Below, piece by piece: positions 1 to 55,640 of a DNA stretch of 64,000 nt. Origin of the DNA: Ctena decussata (lineage: Eukaryota; Mollusca; Bivalvia; Lucinida; Lucinidae); assembly GCA_963989385.1 (NCBI GenBank), contig OZ022501.1, positions 89,760,979 to 89,824,978 on the forward strand, written 5' to 3'. Position 1 is the first letter of the stretch. Each line of letters opens with the position of its first letter. The notes under the pieces were generated by a model that had not been told where the DNA came from, did not search any database, and saw nothing but the letters and a program-made list of their open reading frames with translations. Position numbers and translations under genes: made by a program.

Positions 1-223
1 TTGCCCTGTTAATTGTTAATAAAAAAGCACCCACCCAAGTTCAAATCTGGAATGAAAATTCTCTGATTTTCAATGATGAAAGAGGATTGTGTTTAGGCAA
101 TATGAGGGAATATACCATGTATATTTTTGTACCTGGAAGCAAGTCTTAAAGTCAAGTCATAGATACTCTATAATGGCACTTCCATCTCATTACTGAAAGC
201 CCTTACAACCTAAAGATATACAG

Positions 224-1122
224 CAGGGCTACAGAAATTTTGAAATCCAAATCGATCCAGACGCCCGATGACGTCATACGAATCCAAAATAGACAAGAAA
301 ACTAATGACTACACTGTGTATTCCACAATCCAAAAAAAGTCACGAAAACTAATGACTATACTGGAGCGCTGTTATAACGCGAAAGTCAACGCTAAAGTAG
401 CCATTTAGTCCACATGTTCTTACTTATCGTGAAAAATGCGCTTTAAAGCGCAGAGACAGTCAGACCGAAAGTGAAAGTATACATGCTGTACCAATAATTG
501 GACATCCTCGCCGATCTTCATTTACGGAATTGGCCGAAGTATTACGATTGACATATTTTACTGTATTCGAGTTAATTCCCTTGAAATATGAATATACTTG
601 CAAAAAGGTACCTTCGGACGAAAAAAAAAAAAAATTTGCGCGAGAAATGATGTAAAAAAAAAAACCTGACCAGACTGCACATAATCAAGTCCAGTTTAAA
701 TTTTCTTTTTGCTAGTCAAATTCTTTCCTTATGCTATCTTTGAAAGTATACAATAGTCAGTAACCTTACGCTGCACAGCCTTTTTCCGTGCATGTGTATG
801 TGTGTATTACGAGAGTTGTACAAAACCTTCGCCGCTGGCCAAAATTGTGACACGTGCATTATCGAAGATTTCTAAAATTGAGTCAAGTGTTCACACCTTG
901 GCAAGACAATCGACACTTGTTTATCTGTGATAACTTTTGGCATCAGTGCGTGATTATTGGATTAATAATACGACACATGGCTAAAATCCAGGTAATTATG
1001 TCATCATACATCGCAAATCGTGTTTTTTCGGACCGAAAAAAATGTGCCTTATGCCAACTGAATCGGTTTTTCGAACTCAAAATCGGTCCGGACCGACAAA
1101 AAATCGGATTTCTGTAGCTCTG
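224..1122. mobile_element. Non-autonomous hAT-type element, 899 bp
   Basis: Terminal inverted repeats are CAGGGCTACAGAAAT at the left and, reverse-complemented, CAGAGCTACAGAAATCC at the right. Both sides carry the exact 8-bp direct repeat atatacag (216-223 and 1123-1130), the hallmark hAT target duplication. The interior is A/T-rich with no coding potential seen. Confidence 0.85.
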
Positions 1123-1485
1123 ATATACAGTAAGTTTCTTTTTCATTTAGTTTTTGCTTCTACAACTTCATGTGAATCATCAAAATTGTGTGATGTAATA
1201 ACTTCAATAAAAATAAGCCATTCATGCCATAATTCTGAATATGGTCCATGCAATGATTCTGATAGCATGCTCTTCTACTTTGACTGAAAAAAAAAGACTG
1301 AAAAAAAAACACCTACATGCTTCTCATCCCACATTAATATTTTTTCCTTCCCCCCTGTTAACTGATAGCATCTAACAATTCAATTTCAGAACAACTTAGA
1401 AGGACGATGAGAAAGGTAAAATTTGGGGTAAAATAACTTAAGCCTATCACTTAAAGCACCAAAAATGAAAACAGTTGCATTTGCA

Positions 1486-1562
1486 AACAAAGTAGATCCA
1501 GATTTGCAAACAGCCTAGATCCAGATGAGGCAGCTCACAATGAACTACTTCATCTGGACCTG
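1486..1562. repeat. Hairpin MITE family G, degraded copy
   Basis: Contains gcctagatccagatgagg followed by a partly complementary ttcatctggacctgcactg and gtttgc. The same foldback unit occurs at 2500, 4546, 20590, 35906, 56266 and 57972. The rest of 1131-2499 holds nothing I recognise. Confidence 0.6.
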
Positions 1563-2499
1563 CACTGTTTGCTCTCTAATCTTTGATTTTTCATTATGAT
1601 AAAGCTGGAATGACAGTTTTTTTAAATTTTGCAGAGGTGAATTTTGCCATCTGCTTCTTTGGCGCTTAACAAGCTAAACTGAAAATAAGCATATGACTGG
1701 TAAACTTTAGTATAGAGCAAAATGGAGCTATTTTGGCATGCTCATGATGGATGATGGCAAACAATAAAATGCTATTCTAGGGCCCATGACTCTTGCAGGG
1801 AAACACTGCATGGTTTCTAACATTCAGCATTCTATAGAAGCTTTTCATAAATTACTACCATCACTTTCAGTAGTATTTAAACCATAGCTACAGAATCACT
1901 GCCCACAGAATGCTCCGATATTTTTTCCGTGGCTGACAAATTTCTATTTCAGAAGAAGAATAAAGACTAAACAGAAAACACCTTTAAAATGTACACCACA
2001 GAAAAAGTTTAATCTGTCAGCCAAATGAAAAACACGTTTAAAAAGCAGGTTTAGTGCACACTGAACAAACGTGTCAATAATATGATACATGAGTAATTCC
2101 TACCTAGGAGACACACCCTTTGTATTCCTCAAGCTATAATTGTGGTGAGCATGTTTTCTAAAAATAAGAATCAAAGTGTCACCCACAAAACAGTCTCACA
2201 TTCATGCTACTTTGATACTCTCCTCTTCCATCAAGAAATTTCCTTTTATTTGTAAAATGATGCTTGTTCCTCTCACAGTAACATACAAAATAGTCAGACA
2301 AATATCTGCCAAAACTCCAGGCTTGAAAAATAATTCACTCAACAAGTATGAGTAAATCTAAAGATGTGTAAGTGAATAAACAATCACAGTCTGTTGACCC
2401 TTACAGTGCCAAAAAGTAGACAACATAATTTATGCCTGCGAAATTTCAAAAAAAAAATTTGTTCATGCTAGCTCATATTGTGTATTCAAAGACTTGTGG

Positions 2500-2564
2500 C
2501 AAACAGTGCAGATCCAGATGAGGCAGCTCATTATGAGCTGCCTCATCTGGATATACGCTGTCTG
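2500..2564. repeat. Hairpin MITE family G
   Basis: Near-perfect foldback: agatccagatgaggcagctc pairs with gagctgcctcatctggat, flanked by caaacagtgc and gctgtctgc. Confidence 0.7.
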
Positions 2565-2692
2565 CACATCCAAAAACTTTCATATTTTGGCACTAAAAGT
2601 GTTAACTTACTTGCATTAAAATGTTTCATCAATATCGGCCAGTTTGATGGGTCTACTGCTATAACCAATGTGCTAACGGATAACCATAAATA

Positions 2693-2898
2693 AGCCGCAA
2701 CACAACAAAACCAACAAAGTGGCATGTGCCCCACATTAAGACCAGCCTGGACATCACCCCAGTCTGAGTACTCTTTGCTGTGCACTTTCAAGGGTAGCTA
2801 AGGGTCTAAGCTACTTCCATACTGGGTGAATGCCCAAGCTGATCTGAGTGTTTGCTGGGTGTCCATGCCACTTAGTTGGTTTTGTCGTGACACAGCTC
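2693..2898. repeat. Palindromic MITE family B
   Basis: Begins aagccgcaacacaacaaaac and ends with the complementary ggttttgtcgtgacacagctc. It is a ~206-bp foldback of the family described at 51517-51750. Confidence 0.8.
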
Positions 2899-2927
2899 AA
2901 ATATCATAACATTTTGTCAGTAAGTTT

Positions 2928-3102
2928 ACCGTATTTATTCAGCTAAAAGACAAATTGTTTCTCCTATATAAGTCATACTTTTTTTAGCTGTAAAATGCAG
3001 TATTCCCCTCCTAAAAATCTAGATCCATCTCATATGATGGATCTAGTAGTTTGGGGACATTTTTGACAGGAAAACTATGTTTTACAACTGAATACATATG
3101 GT
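2928..3102. repeat. MITE family C (AGATCCATCT foldback)
   Basis: Starts taccgtatttattcagct and carries the core aaaatctagatccatctcat with its complement atgatggatctag. It ends near a complementary caactgaatacatatggt. The same family is at 6032, 23288, 26340 and 40880. Confidence 0.65.
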
Positions 3103-3423
3103 GCTTGATTATGCAATGTGTGAAAACTTGCAGATTACTCTTTAACTGGATTAAACTAATCCATGTCTACACCATTTTTGAGCACTTTTCCCAATATCAT
3201 AAAGTCTATACAGCATCCCAATCCATCAAACCTGGTTATACTTGGAAAGCTGCCATACATCTAGACTATGACCACTTGGTGGATGGCAATATCATGAAGT
3301 TACATTATTTATATGGTGAAGCTCAACCAAAATTTCTTCTCATAATGATGCCCTGTACACACATAATTCCATTCCCACCTGTAAATTTTAGCTTCAAGCT
3401 TCTGCAAAAGGGTAGCCAAAATA

Positions 3424-3638
3424 CAATCAACTCATGAAATCTCAAAACTGATGTCTCAAAGTATTCTCTTATATCAAAGAATATTGGCTGGACTCATATC
3501 CTATTTCTCTTTGCATTTCAACTCCTGTTATCTCAAAATACTGGTATCTCAAAGTAAATTTTCTGGGACCATAAAATTTTCTTTGAGATGTCAGTGGTTC
3601 AAGATTAACTTTGACTTCTAGATGTCGAGAGTTGACTG
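3424..3638. mobile_element. TA-flanked MITE family E (Tc1/mariner or pogo-like)
   Basis: TIRs CAATCAACTC and GAGTTGACTG are flanked by TA on both sides. The interior has repeated atctcaaag motifs in both orientations. Better copies are at 16132 and 21783. Confidence 0.7.
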
Positions 3639-4043
3639 TACTAATTCTGTCTGACTCATGTATAGTTATTTGTTCAAAATTTTGGACTTTGTGAAAATTA
3701 AACTAGTGGAGTCTCACAGAACTCCTGAAAGTGACCAAGTTTGGCCATTTTCAGGAGTTTGTGACAACTCCAACAGCTCCTAAATTTCAAAGCAAAAACT
3801 GTGAACAAAAAGTATGTGCTGAGTGCATATGATTTAAAATAGCACTGTTTTATTTTTGGCTAACTGCTGCAGCAGTTTCCAGATAGAAATGGAATTATGT
3901 GTTTACTAGGTATGCCTGATACTGAGCAAACTTGGCTTAAAAGTGTTGTAGCATCTTCAAGAACAAATGCTCTCTGAAAACCAAGTAAACAGATCATTCA
4001 TTTGCCATATAATGCACAATCAAGTATTTGATAATATTCCTAC

Positions 4044-47519
<43,476 letters not shown>

Positions 47520-48180
47520 AGTCTGAGGTAGAAAATGAATGCGACACTGGTTTGATTTTCACCGAGAAACACAACCTTCGAAAACAGGTCAACTAATTCC
47601 TCGGATTTTCTGTCTGAAACGGCCCTTATTACACCTTCCGATAACAGCCTTATACTCAATCAACTTATCATGTTGAATTTATTCCACAAATATAAACATT
47701 TAAATGAAAAATTAACATAAATATCCAGTTTCCATGTACTTTCTAGTAAACGTCAGCCATATTTGAAACAAAATTGATTGCAATCAATTGTCACGTGATC
47801 CAATTAGGCCAATCTCGTGCGCAACAACACTTGTCGTCATGACGATTTGAAAGTTAGCCAATCGTTGTTTATTTTGATTTTTCCAGTTGAAGCATGAATG
47901 GCCACGTTCGCTAGAAGCACTAGAGTAAATACTAATGCATATATTCTGACTCTGAACTGGTGATGTGTTGCAGACACAAGCCTGAAGGGCGTGCGAATAG
48001 CAGTCTACATCTACCAATAATATTGGCATAGTCGCATTGGTTCAATCTTTGTTGGTTGGTCTTTCCGAAATGTTTTAAGTCTTGCTTTAGATGAGACTGT
48101 CTCTTCTGAAAGACTCTTCCAGTCATCGACAACCCTTTGTGAGAAAAAAGTGCTTTGGTTTAGTATAAACATTAATTTGG
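47520..48180. other. Region upstream of the CDC14 start codon
   Basis: Should hold the 5' UTR and promoter of CDC14 (minus strand). No TATA box, CpG-rich block or upstream exon could be assigned. CpG-containing stretches (ttcctcggattttctg, cgtcatgacgatttg) are present but not diagnostic. Confidence 0.3.
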
Positions 48181-48246
48181 GGTCCGTGGAACACCCCAAA
48201 CCACCCCAAAACACCCCAAACCACCCCAAACCTCTACCAAACCACC
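48181..48246. repeat. Single end of the AAACCACCCC-TIR family
   Basis: gtccgtggaacaccccaaac followed by caccccaaaacaccccaaac units; no matching second end nearby. Confidence 0.65.
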
Positions 48247-48944
48247 CCAAACCAGCCTCCCCAGATTCACATCACCCCTGTCCCCTCCACACATACACCA
48301 ACACCGCTCCCATCCATCCCAAACAGTATCTATATAGATTCAAATGAATTGAACACTTCAAGTGTTTGCCCATGATATGTATGTAAGTATCTCTTTCAAT
48401 AACTGTTATTATTACAGAAGACTATACAAAAAGGATCCAGAAGAAAGTCAAACGACTTATGTAAATCTGTATCCCGTTTGACAATAATGTTTTAGCATAT
48501 AATGAGTGGTTTGGTATTTCAGCTACAATAAATAATGTTTAGTTGAGCAATATCAATGAAAAAGAAACGTGATACAATAAATAAACATCTTTAGAGAGAT
48601 GGAGAAAAAAAAATGAGAGCATATTGGGAGATGTTCGTTCGCAAGATATTGCCAATAAGACAAAATACAATTACGTAAAATAGCTGCAATGCTTTGGTTT
48701 GGTTTAAACAATATTTTATTCAAATAATTTATAGATAACCCAGTGGAGCAATACGGGATCTGAAGTCATCGTAACGCTTATACATAAGTTATTACGCATC
48801 AGGAAAAAGTGTTTTCTGAAATCACAAATGGTGATCCATGGGGTTGCCCGAGCTAGAAAGCGTTCTACAAGTGTTGACTCTCAACATCATCTATGTTTAT
48901 GCTTCTGTTCTGGTACCACACAAAAGATAACTGCAGAAATTAAA

Positions 48945-49085
48945 AAGGTTACGGGATCCAAGGAAAAATTTATCAGTGGATTGAGGACTTCTTGTTCAGC
49001 AGAAAACAAAGAGTAGTGGTAAATGGGGTCTACTCAGAATGGAGGCCTGTAACAAGTCGTATTCCTCAAGGTAGTGTCTCAATCT
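48945..49085 (+). pseudogene. LINE reverse-transcriptase fragment
   Basis: Reading IYQWIEDFLFSRKQRVVVNG, VYSEWRPVTS, IPQGSV on the plus strand gives the RT block before the YxDD box (R-QRVVVNG and SGIPQGSVLGP in jockey/CR1-like elements). Truncated on both sides. Confidence 0.75.
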
Positions 49086-49129
49086 CTCCACCGTGTCAAG
49101 TTTTAAGCCACCCTGTTCGTACTGACAGA

Positions 49130-49345
49130 TTCCATCCCTGTCCACTTGTCTTCCTCATTCCTTCTGTCTGGCCCATTTTTTTCCTTTCCTTTATTTTTGC
49201 CCTGCAGCATTGTCCTTGGCATGGGGTCAAACAAACTCAGTTTCTTGATCATAGTCAGGAGTGTCATATTCGACAATGGTTGATTGGATGCTTTCCTTCT
49301 GACCTTCTGCAGTTTATCTCTAATTCTTTTGCCAAGGTCCTCGTT
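49130..49345 (-). pseudogene. LINE fragment, RTE-like C-terminal region, badly degraded
   Basis: Minus strand gives KRIRDKLQKVRRKASNQPLS then MTLLTMIKKLSLFDPMP and a Lys-rich KNKGKKRKKW. It follows the layout of the RTE fragment at 43595-44150 (IT-EEVRRKI, DELLTLVKKR, KRRRGRQKKRW). Confidence 0.5.
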
Positions 49346-49384
49346 TGGCTGGCAAACAGAAAGAGAGAGGTGACAACGATTTTG

Positions 49385-49655
49385 ATTGATTGATTTGATT
49401 CTTAACGTCCACGGTAAACAGCTATGGTCATGTCGGGACGGTCAGTTAACCTAACCACACTGTTCCTGGACAGGCTTAGACCTCCTAAGCGGTTAACCAG
49501 TATTAAGTGTACATACTTTCGCCAGTAACTGACAACTGCCCTTCTTGAATCAGCCGAAGGAGAAACGGAAGTATGTGGCCAGACCGGATTTCGAACCCAG
49601 GACCTCTGACTTATGAGTCAGGTGCCCTACCGATTGCGTTACGCGGCCCGGCGAG
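49385..49655 (-). mobile_element. tRNA-derived SINE (type 2)
   Basis: The minus-strand head has CGTAACGCAATCGGTAGGGC, loop ACTCATAAGTC (anticodon CAT, Met-like) and B box GGTTCGAAATCC. The body has gaagggcagttgtcag, and the tail is a run of ATCA/TTGA units. It is collinear with the plus-strand copy at 62632-62905. Confidence 0.85.
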
Positions 49656-50159
49656 ATGACAAGAAAGCACATGTTCCACCTTGATTCAAGAGCCATATGA
49701 GAGTTGAGATGACAAGGAAGCGCATCAGTTCCACCTTGATTCAAGAGCCATATAAGAGTCTGGATGGGGTTTACTGATTAAAGAATAATGACCATTTTCA
49801 TCCTGATTAGAGAAAAATTATTTAAATAAATACAGATTAGAGAGAAAAGAGGGCTTAAAGCATAAAGAAAAATCTGAAAATTTTAAAGAGTAGCGGAAAA
49901 ATAAAGAAAACTGCTTAACGAGAATTAAAACTAAAAAGAAGAAAAATGAGCCTAGAAAAACAAATACACGTATTACAATTTTGATAATGTTATGTATTAA
50001 AATCTCAAAGTATATATTTTATATATATACAAATATCGACGTTTTAAAGAATAATGTTGTTGTTTTTTCTAAGAATAAGTTAAACTTTTAAAGAAAGAGA
50101 AAATGGACTAAATTTTAACTGATTAGAGAATTCCAGACCCCACGCCCAGACCCTCTTTT

Positions 50160-51310
50160 ATTAATTGTTGCTCAAGCTTTGTTAGGGCTGCAAGTGGCCT
50201 GTTCAGTCATTGAGAGAACTTCTAGTATGGAGCCATCATCTGAGAAAAATGCTCCGAAGAATTTTAAACTTCTCATAGTTCTTATCTTCTATCATCTTGC
50301 CTTGATCGCCCTTTGAATATCATGGGCCAATGTTTGTCATCAGTTTGTTCTTCTCAGTAGTTATCTCCTTTTTTATATCTGGTGCAGGTTTGTTGTGACT
50401 TTCATCTAGGGCTTCAAGTCCCCCCCCCCCCCAAAGCAAGAGCATCAATATTATCGCCAGACCTCAGATTGGTAACAGCTCTACAGCCTGCCTATGCCTA
50501 CCTTTCCATCGTGTTCATTGAGAAAAAAAAAAGGTTTATGAGGGTTGGTGAAAGAAGGCATCCTTGCGTAACTCCAACTGTTGTTCTAAACTATTTTCCT
50601 GCATTATGATTCATCTGGACTGCATTGTAGATTTGACGTAGAGGCGTTCAGTTGCATAAATTAGAATTATTGGCATTGATATTGGTCTTCCGTATGGTGG
50701 CCCATAAGGCTGCATGCCAAACCCAGTCGTCATATTTTTTTTCAAACCCATGAAGACATGGTACAAATTTGGTTGGTGTTAAAAAATCCAACCATACCGG
50801 TGACTACCCCTACCATAGTTGTGCTGGCAAAGTCCATCCTTATCCACAATATTGTATTTCCCACCTCTCCGCCTTCCTGTTCCTTGTTTTCTTCCCTTTC
50901 ATTTTGCCCTGTAGAATCGTTTTTTTTTTCTAAGTCAGAGCATCTTCAGATGTGGCAAAACCACAACATGTAGTTTCCATTACTTGACCATAGTCAGAAG
51001 TTGGTCGTAATGCAAACATTCTTATTAGTTATATGGTCCTAGTATGAGATATTCAGTAACCTTCGGTAGCATAACTCCTCTCGAATGCCTGTGATCTTTT
51101 CTATGGTTCTGCTATCAAAGCCCAGCTTCACAGGCATGCAAAACGATGTGTATGACAAGAGAGTGCATCAGTTTTACATCTGATTCAAAAGATATTTTTT
51201 TTTCATAATTGCCTCTGATTTGTAAGGGTTGCGGTGGTTTGTGCAATCCTTGAAAAACCTTCAATTGATTTTGAAGCATTGATCTGACACAAATGTTTCT
51301 GGATTTTCCT
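50160..51310 (-). pseudogene. RTE-like LINE remnant
   Basis: The minus strand near 50545-50600 reads FRTTVGVTQGCLLSPTLIN, matching the FxTTVGVRQGCLLSPTLFN block of RTE reverse transcriptases; a stop precedes it. Towards lower coordinates (50790-51300) the C-terminal region is recognisable but full of stops, and a poly-C run interrupts it at 50420. A separate degraded copy from that at 43595. Confidence 0.75.
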
Positions 51311-51516
51311 GGATATCTGAAACAAGAATGACCTGATTTGACCTAGTTGTAAAATTACAATTCTTGTCTATTTACAGTAGGTTTTAATACCTTCATGTGT
51401 TGTGGTCCCTCATTAGGAGCAGAGCATCTTGAGGGGGCGGTCTATAGAGGGGTTGCAACTTGCAGCTGTGTCGAAACATTCTTTCTGTATTGTTTTGTGG
51501 GAGAGAACTGATTTGA

Positions 51517-51750
51517 GCCGCGACACGAGAAAACCAACAATGTGGTTGTGCGTCCAGCGCAGACTCAGATCAGCCTGGGCATCCGCCCAGTCTGATCAGA
51601 GTCTTCGCTGTACGCATGGAAGTAGCTTAGAACCTTAGCTACCATTTGAGCATATAACGAAGACTCTGATTAAACTGGGGGGATGCCCAGGCTGATCTGA
51701 GTCTGCGCTGGGCGCACAACCACATTGTTGGTTTTCTCGTGTCGCGGCTC
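51517..51750. repeat. Palindromic MITE family B, best copy
   Basis: gagccgcgacacgagaaaac is mirrored by gttttctcgtgtcgcggctc. The inner arms cagactcagatcagcctggg and its complement surround a ~90-bp spacer that itself contains gatcagagtcttcgctgt and its near-complement. The flanking 4-bp direct repeat is attt. Confidence 0.92.
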
Positions 51751-51845
51751 ATTTTGAGATTACAATGCTGCTGAGACTTAGTTTGTCTCCCTTAGTGTTG
51801 TTAAATGAGTGTGTACTTCTTTTTACATGGGGAATCATTAATCAT

Positions 51846-52071
51846 CTGGGGCCATATTTATAAAACGACTTAAGTGGTTGCTATGGTGTTGCTAAGGCTA
51901 CATTTCTATGATGGAGATTCCCTACAACTATGAAATTTGCTCTTGAGGAACAGTCTTTTTAGACTGTTCCTCCAGAGCAAATTTCGTAGTTGTAGGGAAT
52001 CTCCTTCATAGAAATTCAGCCCTAGCAACAGGATAGCAACCACTTTAGTCGCTTTATAAATATGGCCCCAG
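51846..52071. repeat. Palindromic MITE family D, 226 bp
   Basis: ctggggccatatttataaa and ggagattccctacaact are mirrored by agttgtagggaatctcc and tttataaatatggccccag. The centre is aacagtctttttagactgtt. No second copy seen here. Confidence 0.9.
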
Positions 52072-52889
52072 TCTATTAACCGCACCTCCTGGTTAAGTAT
52101 GTATATACAAGAGCTGTTGCGAAACGAAAATGACCAGATGACCAGGTCGTTTGGTAACTATGACTTTTTCGTTTTGTAACTACTCTTTTTCGTTTCGTAG
52201 CATCCTTGAAAACATAGTTAAAAAATTGTGCGAGTCAGGTGACTTAAGAATCAGTTCCTGGTCTACTTTTTATGGACCCTCATCACGCTCATTTACGAGT
52301 GATGGTTAACGAACAGAAATGATGGCTAAAAATACAATACTTACGTAACTTTTGACAACAAGATGACACCAAATGTCCAAAGGATGAAGCGTGGTGGAAA
52401 GCAATAATTTAAGTTTCTTTTTCTTCTGGTACAAAGGCAAACGCCCTTAAGTACATTTCTGCTGAGACACTGGTAGATAATCTTAAGTGACTCGTACAAT
52501 TAGCATCAGTTTGGAACCAACAACTGAAGCACTGTAGACAATTTTGAAAGTGACAGTATATGAAAACTTGATACAACAGAAAAAAGAAAGAAAGAAAGGA
52601 AACATATATTTTTTTCTCTTGCAAATAAAACAAGCCAATGCATAGCAAAAATTGCCTAATTTTGACCATGATTCTGGCAGAATATCAATTTTAAACGTAG
52701 ACTTATAATGAACATTGCCATTTTAGTGAGTCGGATGTGATGGGAAACGGTAAGTCTTCGGATTGATTTCCCAACGATTAAGTGAAACTGATGTTGCATC
52801 AAAGGAAATACCCCTACCTTCTCACATAGTTAATGGCGCAACAGGCCATGAACAGTCGGTATCACATGCAGATTGTATTAAACATAATT

Positions 52890-53121
52890 GAGCCGCGACA
52901 TTACAAAACTAACAAAGCGGCATGGGCGCCCATCGATAACTTAGATCAGCCTGAACACCAGCCTAGACTGTTCAGAGTCTTTGGTGTCCGCATGGAGCTA
53001 GCTTAGACCCTTAGCTAACTTTAAAAGACAAGACTCTGATATGACTTGGCGAATGCCCAGGCTGATCTGAGTCTTCCGTTGGCGCACATTCCACTTTGTT
53101 GGTTTTCTCGTGTCGCAACTC
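52890..53121. repeat. Palindromic MITE family B
   Basis: gagccgcgacattac at the left and tctcgtgtcgcaactc at the right, in the family layout. Confidence 0.82.
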
Positions 53122-53320
53122 AGTTACTTTGTTGCCAACTGAGTCGGGCCACAAGCTCTAACATTAGTTACGGCCCCTCCATGACTTTCACTGTGTCCCT
53201 TAGACCAACGTTATTTTTTTCTCGTCCTTTCACTGAAATTCTGACCTGGTGTTGCAGATTTGAAAGTAAATAAATTTTGATTTATTTATTTAATACTTAT
53301 TTGTTTCCTTATCTATATTT

Positions 53321-53555
53321 GAGCCGCGCCACGACAAAGCCAACAGTGTGGTTGTGCGCCCAGCGCAGACTCAGATCAGCCTGGGCATCCGCCTAGTCTG
53401 ATCAGAGTCTTCGCTGTCTGCATTGATGTAGCTTAGACCCTCAGCTACCCTACAGCACTTAACGAAAAGTCTGGTGAAACTGGGCGGATGCTCAGGCTGA
53501 TCTAAGTCTGCACTGGGCGCACAACCACATTGTTGGTTTTGTCGTGTCGCGGCCC
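53321..53555. repeat. Palindromic MITE family B
   Basis: gagccgcgccacgacaaagc at the left and gttttgtcgtgtcgcggccc at the right. It is the third family B copy within 2 kb. Confidence 0.87.
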
Positions 53556-53559
53556 ATAT

Positions 53560-55280
53560 CTATTTAACGGCTGGTTAGAGGCGCTTAGCTATGGCGCACA
53601 CAAACGCCGGTTCAAATCTATGGCCATCAACTGGAAATCCCGTTCTTTCAATCCAATTTAAAATTAAAAGGAGCAGTTGAGAGGGATGGGCTTTCTATGT
53701 TGAATTTCGATGTCTTCTCTTTGTTAGAATTTCGTAAGCATAAAGCTAGATCACATGGATTAAACAAACATGGAGGTTCTACACGCAAAAGTCGCGCTCA
53801 AAAGTTAGTTAATTGTACCCTTAGAGATCTAGCTACTAAACTTAACGTTCGTGGTCGAAATAGTATGCTGACTTAGTTTATAAATTCAAAAAAAAAATGT
53901 AGGTAGCTCTGATTTTTCTGATCTGTTCAGAAAAATTGTCGTTCGTTACAAACGTACTGGATGCAACATAAATGCAATGCTACGGTCTGCATGTTTAGTA
54001 GTTAACCCAATCATGGTTAATAACTTTGCTTCCCTCTTTAATTGCACGCCCGTTGGTCAGGTATCAGACTCAATGATGGACCCGACATAAAGCTACATGT
54101 ACATAGTTTAGTTGGTTGAGGCCGGAGTTTACCTTGTCTGTTGCTTGGTTATTCGGGGTCTAACTGATGGTTTTCTTTTGCTCCGGTATTTCAGTGCTCT
54201 GACTTGCCAAGGGTCTCACGGTGTTGCAATACGTTAATTCCGTCGAGTCATCATCTCTGATTCTTCATAGGTCTTATACGTGATTTGTTTGTTTCCGATG
54301 ATGTTTCATTGATTATTTAGGAAACCTTCATGCGGACCAAACAGATAACTTAAGGTTTCTAACCACTGCAGAAGCAGAGGGCGAGGTTTGATACCAATAA
54401 AACATGTTTAAGCCCCCAGTAATCTTTTGCTGACCGTTCCAAACCAAAGCAGAAACTAGGGTGAGGGTTAGTCGCGACCGCAAATTGGTTAAGCTTAATA
54501 GAAGGGTGCAAATGAGAACACAATAAATTAAACAGCACCGAATATAAAACAAATACAACCGCAACAAAAGCCTTGGGACGGTCAGTAATAACTACTGGGG
54601 GGTTTAAACCGGTTTTACTGGGCCCAAACCTTCACCCTCACCCTCCGCCGCGGTGCACACAATTAGTTGTTAGTTCAGTTGGTATGGAGGTCCCCTAACT
54701 CATCAGAGTGTCATCACGGTCAACAATTAAAATCAAGAAAAGACCGTGATGAAACAAGGATGAGGACTCGACAGCCAAAACACTTCTTCTGCAAGGCCTT
54801 TCGGAACTTGAATTTTATGGCGACTTGGTGTATAAATTCAGAAAAATAATTGGTAAAAATGATTTTCCTTATAAAAGGAATTGTTATAATATAGCTGTTC
54901 GGCGAGGTGGTTTCACAATCAAGGTCAACAGCTTTGCTGTACTACGGTGGGTCGGGCCTCGGACTTTATGAAGGCGCCAACCTAAACCTAACATAATAGT
55001 AACACAGACGGTTGGAGTTCGACACCCGTACCGGGACGTCTTGGGTCGGGCCCATCGTGGTTTAACTGGTAGGTGTCTTCTGCTCCGAATTTTCAGTGTG
55101 GCTATTTCTGTAAGTCCTCATGTTTGTTTTATCTCAGTTTTAATTTTGAATTCTATGTTTCTGAGATATTACACTTATGAGTTAGGAATGTTCCACGCAA
55201 ACCGAGCAGCTAAGTGTTTGATGAACCAAAGCAGAAACTAGGGTGAGGGTTAGTCGCGACCGCAAATTGGTTAAGCTTAA
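53560..55280 (+). repeat. Dispersed repeat, unclassified (inverted partner at 21020-21720)
   Basis: 54000-54620 matches the minus strand of 21020-21720 in several collinear blocks (acccaatca, gtctgttgcttggt, agtaat-actgggggg, accctcaccct). The block cagaaactagggtgagggtt recurs at 54452 and 55230, and part of the unit repeats at 54900-55270. An open stretch at about 53670-53870 encodes FRKHKARSHGLNKHGGSTRK, of no recognised family. Confidence 0.55.
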
Positions 55281-55281
55281 G

Positions 55282-55315
55282 CCCCCCCCCCCCCCCCCCC
55301 CCCCCACATGTCTGT
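55282..55315. repeat. Poly-C run, 34 bases
   Basis: An uninterrupted run of C; length may be unreliable in the assembly. Confidence 0.95.
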
Positions 55316-55589
55316 TATATATTGTTTGTGATGTTAAGGCTAGCCCGGTGACCACCTACATGAAAAATGGCTGTTCACATGGCTGCCGCTGATGATGTCT
55401 TTGGTGGTGACTAGTTTTGTGTTGTCCATTTCCCACATGGTGTTTTGAGTGGGATTTTGGATTGAATTGTGTCAGTTCCTGAAAATTTTCCTATTTAATT
55501 TTGGTCTTTCATATGCTGAGCCCAAAATACGATGGACCTCAAACAGCTACTGCCTCTTCGGCCACATGGTTAAGGAAAACTTCCTTTTG

Positions 55590-55640
55590 GGTGACATTCT
55601 ACTTTCGAACAAAAAGAATCATCCTGATATGACTGAAATA
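55590..55640 (+). repeat. SINE type 1 body fragment
   Basis: cctgatatgactgaaatact with gttaaaaaggg matches the body of the SINE at 24048-24245. The neighbouring 55320-57474 otherwise holds only a family G fragment (56266-56318) and a 27-base C run at 56764. Confidence 0.6.

Noticed and set aside
3051..3437. 128-codon open frame on the plus strand
   Set aside because: Antisense to the CDC14 gene, starts inside a MITE, and has no recognisable domain or coding-like composition.
1..4043. Search for the last CDC14 exon(s) on the minus strand
   Set aside because: No segment with family-like Ser-rich tail sequence and matching phase was convincing; the exon probably lies outside the window.
48011..48250. 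Gly/Trp/Phe-rich open frame (GWFGVFWGG-like), and similar frames at 45713-46358
   Set aside because: Produced by the aaaccacccc repeat ends of TIR elements, not by a gene.
52409..52669. Minus-strand open frame with hydrophobic, signal-like start
   Set aside because: Composition follows a T-rich tract; no family similarity or splice sites that fit.
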